This document shows, piece by piece, positions 36,812 to 45,830 of a stretch of 64,000 nt of DNA. Position 1 is the stretch's first letter. Each line of letters starts with the position of its first letter. The notes under the pieces are model-generated. The model saw nothing but the letters and a program-made list of their open reading frames with translations. It was not told where the DNA came from and did no database searches. This stretch comes from Azospirillum sp. TSH58 (GTDB lineage Bacteria; Pseudomonadota; Alphaproteobacteria; Azospirillales; Azospirillaceae). The translations under genes were made by a program, and so were the position numbers. The stretch covers positions 1,998,001 to 2,062,000 of the forward strand of contig NZ_CP022364.1 in NCBI RefSeq assembly GCF_003119115.1, given 5' to 3'.

Positions 36812-38094
36812 GCGGCGTCGTCTCCCAGCAGCAGCGTGGCGTAGCGCGCCAGGACGGCGCTGCGGCTGGCGTTGCCCTCCACCCAGGCGCGACCCCGGCG
36901 GCCCATGGCGGCGCTCCGGGCGGGGTCGTTCAGCAGTTCGGCCACGGCCTGCGCCATGGCCTCCGGCGCGTCGGGCGGGGTGCGCCGGAAGGCGTCGATC
37001 TCCGTCCCCAGCCGGTCGAGCGCCGAGCCCGGCAGGCAGGTGCAGACGAAGGGCCGCCCGGCGGCCAGGATGGTCACCGCCTTGCCCGGCATGGCGAAGG
37101 CCGCCCCCTCCGGACGCTGCGGCACCAGATGCACGTCGCCCTCCGCCAGCCCCTCGGCGAGCCGGTCGGAAGGGATCAGGGGAGCGAATTCCACGTTGGG
37201 CAGCGCCATGGCCTTGGCCTGGGCCTTCAACTCCTCCTCCAGCCCGCCCTGGCCGCGCATCAGCACGCGGGCGTCGGGGCGCAGCGCGTGGAGGTGGCGG
37301 GCCATCTCCAGCACCTGGTCCAGCCCCTGCTTGCGGGCGAAGGCGCCGCTGTAGAGCACGGTCGGCGGCTGGCCCTCGGGCCGGGGCAGGGGGCGGACGG
37401 CGTCGGCGTCGACATGGGGCGGGATCACCGTGATGGGCCGCCGCACGCCGAGGTCGCGCAGCACGTCGGCCATCGCCTCCGACAGGACGACGATGCCGTC
37501 GGCGCGGTTCAGCGCGGTGCGCTCCACCGCCTGGATGCCCTTCAGCGCGGCGCCGCCGCCCATGCCCAGCGCGCCGGCGAGGCCCGACTGGATGTCGTGC
37601 ACGATGGCGATGTGCCGCCCGCCCGGCGCCCGGAAGCGGTCGGCGACGGCGACGCTGAAGATCGAGGGGCAGAGCGACAGCACCGCCTTGTGCGGCGCGA
37701 CGCGACCGCGAACGCGCGCCGCCAGGAAGCCGGCGTGCAGCACCCCCTCGTGGATCAGCCGGGCCTTCATGCCGCCGCCCTTGGGCGGGATGGTGAGCAG
37801 CCGCTCGATGCGGACGCCGTTCACGGTGCGGCGATCCTCCGCCCCGTCGGCGTAGCCGTCGTAGATGGCGTGGCCCGGATAGTTGGGGCGCGCGGTCAGA
37901 ACGGTCGTGTCCGTGCCCGCCGCGGCGAAGGCGGTGGCGAGGTCGGTCATCATCGGCGCGCTGCCGGCGGGCTCCGGCCAGTAGCTCATCGCCACCAGCA
38001 GGACCGATGGCGGCAGGATCGATGGCGGCTGGGCGGCCGGAGCCGCCGGTCCGGCGGAGACCGGCGCGCGCAGGGGTGTGGAGTCATCGGGCAT
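36808..38094 (-). CDS. Glycosyltransferase, WcaI/WbuB-like GT4
   Basis: This 428-residue enzyme resembles the WcaI/WbuB group: after a Pro/Ala-rich start it has LLVAMSYWPEPAGSAPMMTDLA, TVLTARPNYPGHAIYDGYA, and later TVLYSGAFARKQGLDQVLE and KAVTILAAGRPFVCTC. In colanic-acid loci such enzymes transfer fucose or N-acetylfucosamine. A GDP-fucose synthase gene lies 6 bases upstream, which fits. The exact sugar is inference. Confidence 0.88.
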   Translation of the reverse strand: MPDDSTPLRAPVSAGPAAPAAQPPSILPPSVLLVAMSYWPEPAGSAPMMTDLATAFAAAGTDTTVLTARPNYPGHAIYDGYADGAEDRRTVNGVRIERLLTIPPKGGGMKARLIHEGVLHAGFLAARVRGRVAPHKAVLSLCPSIFSVAVADRFRAPGGRHIAIVHDIQSGLAGALGMGGGAALKGIQAVERTALNRADGIVVLSEAMADVLRDLGVRRPITVIPPHVDADAVRPLPRPEGQPPTVLYSGAFARKQGLDQVLEMARHLHALRPDARVLMRGQGGLEEELKAQAKAMALPNVEFAPLIPSDRLAEGLAEGDVHLVPQRPEGAAFAMPGKAVTILAAGRPFVCTCLPGSALDRLGTEIDAFRRTPPDAPEAMAQAVAELLNDPARSAAMGRRGRAWVEGNASRSAVLARYATLLLGDDAA

Positions 38095-38100
38095 GGGCGG

Positions 38101-39078
38101 TCACTCCGCGGCTTCGCCGGTCGTGGTGGCGGCGGGACGGGGAACCGGCGGGGCGGCGTTCTCCAGGAACCACGCGTAGGTGCGGCTCAGCCCCTCCTCC
38201 AGCCCGACCTTGGGCCGCCAGCCGGTGGCGAACAGGCGCGACACGTCCATCAGCTTGCGCGGGTGGCCGTCCGGCTTGCTCAGGTCCTGGGTCAGCGCCC
38301 CCTCGTAGCCGACCACCCCGCGGATCAGGCGGGCCAGATCGCCGATGGCGATGTCCTCGCCGGGGCCGACGTTGATGATGTCCTCGCCGTCGTAGGTCTC
38401 CATCAGGTGCAGGCAGGCGTCGGCCATGTCGTCCACATAGAGGAACTCCCGCCGCGGCGTCCCGGTGCCCCACAGGGTGACGCTGGGCGCCTGCTCCGTC
38501 TTCGCGTCGTGGAAGCGCCGGATCATGCCGGGGATGGCGTGGGAGCCCTCCGGGTCGAAATGGTCGCCGGGGCCGTAGAGGTTCGACGGCATGGCGCAGA
38601 TGGCGTTGAAGCCGTACTGCCGCCGGTAGGCCTGGCACTGGGTGATGCCGGCGATCTTGGCGATGGCGTAGGGCTTGTTGGTCGGCTCCGGCGGGCCGGT
38701 CAGCAGCGCCTCCTCCTTCAGCGGCTGCTCCGCGAACTTCGGGTAGAGGCAGGAGGAGCCGAGGAACAGCAGCTTCCTCACCCCCGCCCGCCACGCCGCG
38801 TCGATGACGTTGGTCTGGATCAGCAGGTTGTCGCGGATGAAGTCGCCGCCGAAGCGCTCGTTGGCCAGGATGCCGCCGACCTTGGCCGCGGCCAGGATCA
38901 CGTAATCGATCTTCTCCCGGTCGAAGAAGGCGCGCACCGCGGCCTGGTCGGTCAGGTCCAGCTCGTCGCGGCCGCGCAGCACGAGGTCGTCGTAGCCATC
39001 CTCCACCAGACGGCGGACGATGGCCGAGCCGACGAGGCCGCGGTGCCCCGCGACGAAGATGCGGCTGTTTCGCTCCAT
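38101..39078 (-). CDS. fcl: GDP-L-fucose synthase
   Basis: This 325-residue short-chain dehydrogenase/epimerase makes GDP-L-fucose from GDP-4-keto-6-deoxymannose with NADPH. The nucleotide site is FVAGHRGLVGSAIVRRL at about residue 10, the catalytic Ser lies in LGSSCLYPKF, and the Tyr-x3-Lys pair is in NKPYAIAKIAG. The motif LWGTGTPRREFLYVDD is typical of the enzyme. GDP-mannose 4,6-dehydratase, its usual partner, is not in this window. The start MERNSRIFVA replaces a longer in-frame form whose extra residues are basic and unlike the family. Confidence 0.94.
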   Translation of the reverse strand: MERNSRIFVAGHRGLVGSAIVRRLVEDGYDDLVLRGRDELDLTDQAAVRAFFDREKIDYVILAAAKVGGILANERFGGDFIRDNLLIQTNVIDAAWRAGVRKLLFLGSSCLYPKFAEQPLKEEALLTGPPEPTNKPYAIAKIAGITQCQAYRRQYGFNAICAMPSNLYGPGDHFDPEGSHAIPGMIRRFHDAKTEQAPSVTLWGTGTPRREFLYVDDMADACLHLMETYDGEDIINVGPGEDIAIGDLARLIRGVVGYEGALTQDLSKPDGHPRKLMDVSRLFATGWRPKVGLEEGLSRTYAWFLENAAPPVPRPAATTTGEAAE

Positions 39079-39092
39079 GGGTCTCGGTTTCC

Positions 39093-40091
39093 TTATTCGG
39101 CGGCGCTGGCGATCGGGGCGTCGCCGTCGCGGCTGCGGGCGGCGTACCAATCCACCACGCCGGGCAGACCGTCCTTCAGCGGGATGCGCGGCGCGTAGCC
39201 GAGCGCGGAGAGGCGGGCGATGTCGGGGCTGCGCCGCTGGGTGCCGCCGGGAGCGGGCGGCCCGATCTGGATGTCCGCCACCCGCCCCAGCACGGCGACG
39301 ATCTGCCGGGCGAGTTCGGCGATGGAGATCTCCTCCGGGTTGCCGACATGGTAGATGCCGAGGTGCTCGCCGCGCTCGATCACCGTCATGATGCCGTCCA
39401 CCGCGTCGTCGATGTGGACGAAGGCGCGGGTCTGGGTGCCGTCGCCCTGGATGGGGAAGGGGACGAGCGCATCCGGGCTGCGGTCGATGGCGTCCACGGC
39501 GCGGCGCACGAACTCCGGCACCACATGCTCCCAGCCCATGTCGGGGCCGTAGACGTTGTGCGGGCGGAAGATGGCGACGCGGTCGAAGCCGGTGCGGCCC
39601 CAGTTGACCGCCAGAAGCTCGGAGATCAGCTTCGACCCGCCGTAGCTGTAGCGCGGGTTCAGCACGTCCGGCACGACCAGCGGGATGTTCTCCGGCGTCG
39701 GCACCGTCGGCGGGGTCTGGTAGGCCTCGGAGGAGGAGGCGACGACCAGATCGCCCACCCCGTTCGCCCGGCAGGCGTCCAGCACGTTCAGCATGCCGCG
39801 CACGCCGACGTCCAGAACCACCTCCGGCTTCTCGTAGAAGTGCCTGGTGCCGTTGACGGCGGCCAGATGCAGCACGCCGTCGACGCCGCGCACCGCCTTG
39901 CCCACCGCCGCCGGGGCGCGGATGTCGCCGGACACGAATTCGACCGCCTCGGCGGCGTCGCCCAGCCGGCGCGGATGGCCGCGGGAGTTGTCGTCGAGCA
40001 CGCGGACGCGGTGCCCGTCGCGCACCAGCCGGCGCACCAGGGCGGCGCCGATGAAGCCGCTGCCTCCGGTGACGAGGTAATGTTTCGGCAT
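39093..40091 (-). CDS. NAD-dependent nucleotide-sugar epimerase/dehydratase
   Basis: This 332-residue extended SDR begins YLVTGGSGFIGAALVRRL (NAD site). It has the active-site Tyr-x3-Lys in RYSYGGSKLISELL, with the preceding catalytic Ser in ASSSEAYQT. The segment FRPHNVYGPDMGWEHVVPEF is typical of the GalE/WbpP group, so the product is probably a UDP-sugar epimer or uronic acid. It sits in a run with a UDP-sugar dehydrogenase upstream (26 bases) and fcl downstream (14 bases). Substrate not determined. Confidence 0.9.
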   Translation of the reverse strand: MPKHYLVTGGSGFIGAALVRRLVRDGHRVRVLDDNSRGHPRRLGDAAEAVEFVSGDIRAPAAVGKAVRGVDGVLHLAAVNGTRHFYEKPEVVLDVGVRGMLNVLDACRANGVGDLVVASSSEAYQTPPTVPTPENIPLVVPDVLNPRYSYGGSKLISELLAVNWGRTGFDRVAIFRPHNVYGPDMGWEHVVPEFVRRAVDAIDRSPDALVPFPIQGDGTQTRAFVHIDDAVDGIMTVIERGEHLGIYHVGNPEEISIAELARQIVAVLGRVADIQIGPPAPGGTQRRSPDIARLSALGYAPRIPLKDGLPGVVDWYAARSRDGDAPIASAAE

Positions 40092-40117
40092 TGGTTTTTT
40101 TCCCTCAGGCAGCGGTG

Positions 40118-41473
40118 TCAAGCGACATGGGCGAAGCGGGCGGCGCCGTGGCTGCCCAGCGCCACGTAGGCCGTGCCCTCCGGCAGGTCCACCTCGCGGC
40201 TGTTGAAGTTGTTCCAGAAGTCGTAGATGACCCCCGGCCGGTCCATGCGGCGCGCCAGATCGGGCAGCGGCATGGAGGTGAAGACCGGGTGGTTGTTCAG
40301 GATGACGGCGAGGTTGGCGCCATCCACCGCCTCGGCCATGCTGTTGGCCGGCTCCAGCCCGAAGCCGCGGATGTCGTCCGCCGCCACCACCGCGTCGAAG
40401 CCGCGCCAGCGCGCCTTGGGGAAGCGGGTGCGCAGCTCCTCGAACAGCGGCTTGGCCATGGTGCCGCGCAGGTCGTCGGTCGCCGGGCGCCCCTTGAAGG
40501 CGAGGCCCATCAGGCTGATGGTCGGGTCCTGCGGGAACCCCTGCATGGAGCCGGTCAGCCGTTCCAGGAAGTGCGACACCTCGACCGGCTGGCTTTCGTT
40601 GATGCGGCGCCCGGCGGCGGTGATGTCCATCTCCACCCCGAATTCGCGGGCGGATTCGATCAGGATGTGCGGGTCCTTCTCCAGGCAGGGGCCGCCGACC
40701 GGGCCGGGCAGGGGGAGCTGCGTGCGCGGATAGCCCAGCTTGCCCGCCCGCGACACCTCCAGCGCCGACACCTCCATGGCGTTGCACAGCCGGGCGATCT
40801 CGTTGGCGAAGGCGAAGGTGACGTCGCGGTAGGTGTTGTCCACCAGCTTGATCATCTCCGCCGTCTCCAGCGTCGAGACCTTGACCGTCGTCGGGGTCAG
40901 CATGCCGAAGATCTGCGAGGCGCGGGCCGCCACCTCGACGCTTTCCGCGCCGATGATCTGGGGAAGCTGGTTCAGCTCGATCAGCGCCTGCCCCTCCAGC
41001 GTGCGCTCGGGGCAGAAGGCGATGTCGAAGCGCTTGCCGGTGCGGCGCAGGATCGGCGCCACCACCTCGCGGGTGGTCCCCAGCTTCACGGTGGAGCGCA
41101 GGATGACGAGGTCGCCGTCGTGGATGCGGTCGGCCACCTGACGGGTCGCCGCCTCGATCATGTCGGTGCGCACGCGGCCGTCGCGGTCCAGCGGGGTGCC
41201 GACGGTGATGATGAAGACGGTGCAGTCCCGGCACCCGTCCGTCGTGCGGCCGAAGGTGAAGCGCCCGCGCTCCATCACATGCCGCAGCTTCTCGGCGAGG
41301 CCCGGCTCATGGAAATGGGGGACGCCGTGGGCCAGCTTGTCCAGCACCTCGTCCCGGACCTCCACGCCGTGCACCTGGAATCCCGCGTCCGCCATGGCGA
41401 CGGCCAGCGTCAGCCCGACATAGCCGAGACCGAGCACGCAGACGTTCCGGTCGGGAAAGGACTTTGGGAGCAT
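40118..41473 (-). CDS. Nucleotide sugar dehydrogenase (UDP-ManNAc/UDP-GlcNAc type)
   Basis: This 451-residue enzyme oxidises the C6 of a UDP-sugar to the uronic acid. It has the NAD site VLGLGYVGLTLAVAMADAG, FCPERTLEGQALIEL, the Lys in GYPRTQLPLPGPVGG and the catalytic Cys in GPCLEKD. The CPER segment suggests the UDP-N-acetyl-hexosamine dehydrogenase group (WecC/WbpA-like) rather than UDP-glucose dehydrogenase, with moderate confidence. The start MLPKSFPDRN is at 41471-41473. Some 230 bases without a gene lie upstream and probably hold a promoter for this and the following genes. Confidence 0.92.
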   Translation of the reverse strand: MLPKSFPDRNVCVLGLGYVGLTLAVAMADAGFQVHGVEVRDEVLDKLAHGVPHFHEPGLAEKLRHVMERGRFTFGRTTDGCRDCTVFIITVGTPLDRDGRVRTDMIEAATRQVADRIHDGDLVILRSTVKLGTTREVVAPILRRTGKRFDIAFCPERTLEGQALIELNQLPQIIGAESVEVAARASQIFGMLTPTTVKVSTLETAEMIKLVDNTYRDVTFAFANEIARLCNAMEVSALEVSRAGKLGYPRTQLPLPGPVGGPCLEKDPHILIESAREFGVEMDITAAGRRINESQPVEVSHFLERLTGSMQGFPQDPTISLMGLAFKGRPATDDLRGTMAKPLFEELRTRFPKARWRGFDAVVAADDIRGFGLEPANSMAEAVDGANLAVILNNHPVFTSMPLPDLARRMDRPGVIYDFWNNFNSREVDLPEGTAYVALGSHGAARFAHVA

Positions 41474-41703
41474 AGTCTTTCGATCCTGCTTAGTGATTGG
41501 AGCATGCATCCAAAGGCGCCGCCATCCGCCACCCGCGCCATGCGCAATCCGAACGTCTTGCAACGCGGCATTGTTCCGGCCGTTCGGGGTGGCGTGAAAT
41601 GGCTATGCCGTTGATCGGGCATTGTTTTTTTCGTGGTACCCCGGACCGGCGGCAAGGGTGCGTCCGGTCGGCATCCTTCGGGATTCGGGATGAGGCGGGC
41701 GCA

Positions 41704-43149
41704 TCATGTCGCCGCCGCGATCAGCCGGCGCAGCCGCGACGGTCGGACCAGCCCGGTCAGCAGCGCCGCCAGCGCGTAGACCGTGACCAGCACGCTGCCG
41801 CCGATCAGCAGCGCGGGCAGGGGGTGCGCGGGGGCCATCAGCTCCGGCAGCGCGTGGGTCAGACCCAGGGTCGCCGCCATGGCGAGCGCGCCGCACAGCG
41901 CCGCCCGCGCGGCGATTCCGAGATAGAGCTGGCCGACCGCCCGCCGGTGCAGCCAGGCGAGTCCGGCCATGGCGGTCAGCTCGGCGACGATGGTGGCGGC
42001 GGCGGAGCCCTCGATCCCGTAGCGCGGGATCAGGATCAGGTTCAGCGCCGCGTTGGTCAGGCCGCCGATCAGGATGGCGGTCATGTAGCCGGTCTGCCGG
42101 TGCCAGACGAGCAGCGGGTTGCCCATCGTCAGGTTGATGTGGACGATGGCGACCGCGATCATCAGCAGCCGCAGCGTGTCGGCGGCCGGCGCGTAGGCCG
42201 GGCCGAAGACGGTGCCCAGGATGGCCGGCGCCAGGGTGAAGCCGCCCGCCGCGATCAGCGCGCCGATGGACAGGATGGTCGCGGCGTAGTCGCGCATCCG
42301 CGCCCGCATCGCCTCGCGGTCCCCGTAGGCGGCGGCGAGCTGCGGCATGAAGGCGCTGAGGATGATGTTCCCCGCGGTCAGCGACAGCACCAGCAGCTTG
42401 GTCACCGCGGCGTACCAGCCGACCTCCGTCTGCGGCGCCATGAAGCCGAGCATCACCAGATCGAGGTGGGAGAACAGCGCCCAGGCGAAGACGCTGACCG
42501 CCATGGGGGCGGAGGTCTTCAGGATCGCCCGCCACTTGGCGAGGTCCACCCGCGGCCGCGGCATGCGGAAGTCGCGGCTGAAGCGGGCCAGCATCAGGGC
42601 GGCGTTGAGGACGAAGGAAACGGCGGTGATCCCGGCGGCGATGGCCAGATCGTCCGGCCCGCGCACCAGCAGCAGAACGGCGACCATGTTGCCGAGCGAC
42701 GTGCCGATCTCGCGCACCGCGATGACGCCCATCCGCTCCGTCGCCTGATAGACGAAGTCGAGCAGCAGCGCGTTGCCCAGCAGCTGCACCGCCTGGACCA
42801 GCAGCACCGCCTTGACCAGCGCCGATTTGTCGAGCTGGAGCACGAACAGGGCGTAGAGCCCGCCCACCAGCACGGCCAGCAGCATCCGCAGGGTCAGCAC
42901 ATGGTCCGCCAGATCGGTGGCCTTCTCCCGGTCGCGGGCGATCTCGCGCACCGCGTAGGTGGACAGGCCGAGATTCACGAACAGCGCCGCGTAGGCCAGC
43001 ATGGAGGTGCCGAAGCCGAGCACGCCGAAGCCGTCCGGTCCGAGCGCGCGCGCGGTCCAGGCCGTGGTGATCAGCCCGCTCAGCAGCGTGGCGACGCGGG
43101 CCAGCCCCAGCGCGCGGATGTTCAGGAAAATGCGTCGTCCGGCGGTCAT
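41704..43149 (-). CDS. Oligosaccharide flippase (Wzx/MATE-like)
   Basis: This 481-residue protein has about 12-14 membrane helices and the start FLNIRALGLARVATLLSGLITTAW typical of Wzx/RfbX-like exporters. It probably moves lipid-linked repeat units across the inner membrane. The start is at ATG 43149 (MTAGRRIFL). Its gene is separated from wzc by a REP-like repeat (43201-43288) on the upstream side. The 230 bases after its stop separate it from the dehydrogenase gene. Confidence 0.88.
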   Translation of the reverse strand: MTAGRRIFLNIRALGLARVATLLSGLITTAWTARALGPDGFGVLGFGTSMLAYAALFVNLGLSTYAVREIARDREKATDLADHVLTLRMLLAVLVGGLYALFVLQLDKSALVKAVLLVQAVQLLGNALLLDFVYQATERMGVIAVREIGTSLGNMVAVLLLVRGPDDLAIAAGITAVSFVLNAALMLARFSRDFRMPRPRVDLAKWRAILKTSAPMAVSVFAWALFSHLDLVMLGFMAPQTEVGWYAAVTKLLVLSLTAGNIILSAFMPQLAAAYGDREAMRARMRDYAATILSIGALIAAGGFTLAPAILGTVFGPAYAPAADTLRLLMIAVAIVHINLTMGNPLLVWHRQTGYMTAILIGGLTNAALNLILIPRYGIEGSAAATIVAELTAMAGLAWLHRRAVGQLYLGIAARAALCGALAMAATLGLTHALPELMAPAHPLPALLIGGSVLVTVYALAALLTGLVRPSRLRRLIAAAT

Positions 43150-43200
43150 TTGGCGGCAGTCATTGGGTGTTTTCGGGTGTGGCGGCAAATGCGGGCGTCG

Positions 43201-43288
43201 GACCCCCACCCAACCCTCCCCCCGCTGTCGCAGGGGAGGGCTTTTTCTCCTCCCCCTGCGAAGCGGGGGGAGGTCGGGAGGGGGGCCC
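43201..43288. repeat. REP-like palindromic repeat, copy 3 (double hairpin)
   Basis: CCCCCACCCAACCCTCCCCC is followed by the arm ending GCAGGGGAGGG, a spacer CTTTTTCTCC, and the second arm ending AGCGGGGGGAGG. It lies between wzc and the flippase, both on the minus strand, and shares the core unit of copies 1, 2, 4 and 5. Confidence 0.82.
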
Positions 43289-43317
43289 GACGCGACCGCT
43301 TCCTTCAAGCGCCGCCG

Positions 43318-45591
43318 TCAGTTCGCGTAGTAGCGGCGGTAGCCGTGGTAGCGCCCGCTGTCCGGGAACTCGTACTGGGCGTGGCGGCGGATATCGACCT
43401 GGGAGAACAGGACGCCGACGACCTCGCCGCCCGCCTCGACGATCTCCTTCAGCCCGGCCATGGCGGTCTCCCGCTTGGTCTTGCCCCAATGCACGATGAA
43501 GACCGTCTGGTCGGCCAGCGCCGCCAGCAGCTTGCCCTCCGACACCGCCAGAACCGGCGGGCTGTCCAGGATCACCCGGTCATACTCCAGCGCCAGCCGC
43601 GAGATGAGCTGGTGCATCCGGCTGGAGCCCAGCATGTCCTGGGGCAGGGCGGAGCCGCGGCCCGACGCGATGAAATGCAGGCCGGTGCGCGGGTCGGTCT
43701 GGATCACCTCGTTCGGCGCGCATTCGCCGGACAGCACCTCGTACAGGCCGTGCCGGTTCTCCAGCCCCAGCATCGGGTGCAGCCCCTTGCGGCGCATGTC
43801 GCAGTCCAGGATGATCGTCTTCTGGCCGGCGTTGGCGCAGATGCGCGCGAAGGCCGCGGCGATCGAACTCTTGCCCTCGCCGGGGACGGAGGAGCTGAAC
43901 AGGATCACCCGCTGGTGGCCGTCCGGGTTGGCGAGCAGCAGGGTGGTGCGCAGGTTCTGCATCGCCTCCGCGAAGGCCGACATCGGCTTGTCGATGGCGT
44001 AGGCGGCGGGCGAGGTGCCGCGCCGCCGCCGCCCGATGGCCGGGACGATGCCCAGCGAGCGCACGCCGGTCGCCGATTCGAACTGGTGCGGGCTGCGGAA
44101 GCCGCGCTCCGACTGCTCGCGCAGCATCGCCAGCAGCACGCCCAGCGTGGCCGAGGCGACCAGGGCCAGCAGCACGATCATCTTCTTGTTGGGCTGCGAC
44201 GGGTTCAGGGGGATCGCCGCCTCCGACACGATGCGGGCGTCGGGCTGCTGGATCTCGGTCTGGCCGGCGATCTCCTGGAAGCGGGTCAGCATCGCCTCGT
44301 ACATGGTCTGCGAGGTCTCGGCGTCGCGCTCCAGCGTGCGCAGGGTCACGTTGGATTCCTGCTGCTGGTTGCGCTGGGCCTGGAGCTGGTCGAGGTTGGT
44401 CTTCAGGGCGGCCTCGCGCCCGCGCTCCACATCCACCTCGTTGCTCAGGTTCTGGACGATGCGGTTCACGTCGGCCCGGATCTGGCCTTGCAGGTCGCGC
44501 AGCTCGCTCTGCAGCGCGGTCAGCGTCGGGTGGCGGGCGCCGTACTTGTTGGCGGCCTCGGCGATCTTGCGCTGAAGCTCGACCTCCTGCTGGCGCAGCG
44601 CCTGGATCAGGGGGGAGCCGAGCACGTCGCCGATGGCCGACACGCCGCGCGGGCTCTGCGCCAGGGTGGACACCTCGCGCAGCTTGGACTCCGCCTCCTG
44701 CCGCTTGGTGCGGGCCAGGACGTAGCTGGTGTTCAGCTCGGCCAGCTGCTGGGCGATCAGGGTGGTTTCGCCGTTGGCGTTGGTCAGGCCGCTTTCGGCG
44801 CGGTACTTCTCCGCCGCCTCGCCGGTCGTCTTGGCCTCGCGGCGCAGCTCGGTGATGCGCTCCTCCAGCCAGGCCGTGGCGCGCTTGGCCGCCTTGAACT
44901 TCTCGTCGAGCTGGTCGACGAGGTACATCTCGCCGATGGTGTTGGCGATGAGGGAGGCCTTGCGCGGGTCCTCGCTGTCGAAATCCACGGCGATGACGTA
45001 GGACCGGCCCTGCGGCCGCACCGCCAGATTCTCGATGAAGCTGTTGACGACCGAGGTTCTTTCGTTGGCCGTCTTCTCCTCCGGGCTCAGCGCGATCTCG
45101 GGCCGGTCGCCGCGGGCGCTGTTCCACACGGAGTCGGGCACCCAGTTCTTCGGGTTCAGATAGTAGAACCAGTTGGTCTGCTCGGGCCGCAGCGCCGCGT
45201 TGAACTCCGGGTCGTTCATCAGGCCCAGCTTGTTCACCACCTTCTCCGCGAAGGCGGGGGATTTCAGGATCGCCACCTCGCTCTGCAGGGCGCCCAGCTC
45301 CGTCGAGAGGCCGGAGACGACCTCCTGGTAGTTCATCACCTGATTCTTGCGGTGCTCCACCATGATCAGGGTCTGGGCGGTGTAGAGCGGCGTCATGCGC
45401 AGGGCGACGAGACCCGCGATGCCCGTCCCCAGCACGATCACCGTCCCGATCAGCAGCTTGTGGCGCAGCAGCATGCCGGTGGTGCGGCGCACCGCGCTGG
45501 CCGCCGCGGTGGACAGGTCGAACGAGACTGGGGCCGAAGCCGGTGCCGCCTGCCGCCGCTGGGGTTGATCCTGAATGTCCTGGGTGGCCAA
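43318..45591 (-). CDS. wzc: Polysaccharide co-polymerase with BY-kinase (Wzc-like)
   Basis: This 757-residue protein sets chain length and regulates export. It has an N-terminal membrane helix (about residues 43-67), a long periplasmic coiled-coil part, a second membrane helix (NKKMIVLLALVASATLGVLL, about residue 463), and a C-terminal bacterial tyrosine kinase: Walker A SSVPGEGKSS, A' ILDCDMRRKG, B VILDSPPVLAVSEG. The tail QYEFPDSGRYHGYRRYYAN holds five tyrosines for autophosphorylation. The start is a TTG (45589-45591) with an excellent GAGGAGGA site. No cognate phosphatase (Wzb) or export porin (Wza) is in the window. Confidence 0.95.
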   Translation of the reverse strand: MATQDIQDQPQRRQAAPASAPVSFDLSTAAASAVRRTTGMLLRHKLLIGTVIVLGTGIAGLVALRMTPLYTAQTLIMVEHRKNQVMNYQEVVSGLSTELGALQSEVAILKSPAFAEKVVNKLGLMNDPEFNAALRPEQTNWFYYLNPKNWVPDSVWNSARGDRPEIALSPEEKTANERTSVVNSFIENLAVRPQGRSYVIAVDFDSEDPRKASLIANTIGEMYLVDQLDEKFKAAKRATAWLEERITELRREAKTTGEAAEKYRAESGLTNANGETTLIAQQLAELNTSYVLARTKRQEAESKLREVSTLAQSPRGVSAIGDVLGSPLIQALRQQEVELQRKIAEAANKYGARHPTLTALQSELRDLQGQIRADVNRIVQNLSNEVDVERGREAALKTNLDQLQAQRNQQQESNVTLRTLERDAETSQTMYEAMLTRFQEIAGQTEIQQPDARIVSEAAIPLNPSQPNKKMIVLLALVASATLGVLLAMLREQSERGFRSPHQFESATGVRSLGIVPAIGRRRRGTSPAAYAIDKPMSAFAEAMQNLRTTLLLANPDGHQRVILFSSSVPGEGKSSIAAAFARICANAGQKTIILDCDMRRKGLHPMLGLENRHGLYEVLSGECAPNEVIQTDPRTGLHFIASGRGSALPQDMLGSSRMHQLISRLALEYDRVILDSPPVLAVSEGKLLAALADQTVFIVHWGKTKRETAMAGLKEIVEAGGEVVGVLFSQVDIRRHAQYEFPDSGRYHGYRRYYAN

Positions 45592-45830
45592 AGCGGGTTC
45601 CTCCTCGCATGCCGAACGGCACCCCGTTCGGGGCGTTACGGTTGCCTAGAACGCCATCGACCGTCCGGCCGTTTCATGCTGACCGGAGGGCATACGGTGG
45701 GGAAGACACGCTCTTTGGGTACCCTCCCCGGAGTCGCCATTGGGTGGAGGGGGCTGTGGGGAGGTCGTTGGGGTGGACCGGGGAAGCCCCTTCGCGGATA
45801 ATGGTCATGGTCGTTCGAGGGGGGCCGGGC

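Noticed and set aside
41497..45801. A 1434-codon open frame on the plus strand opposite the dehydrogenase, flippase and wzc genes
   Set aside because: It is antisense to well-recognised genes, its product is rich in Arg, Gln, Gly and His with no family motif, and such frames are expected in high-GC DNA.
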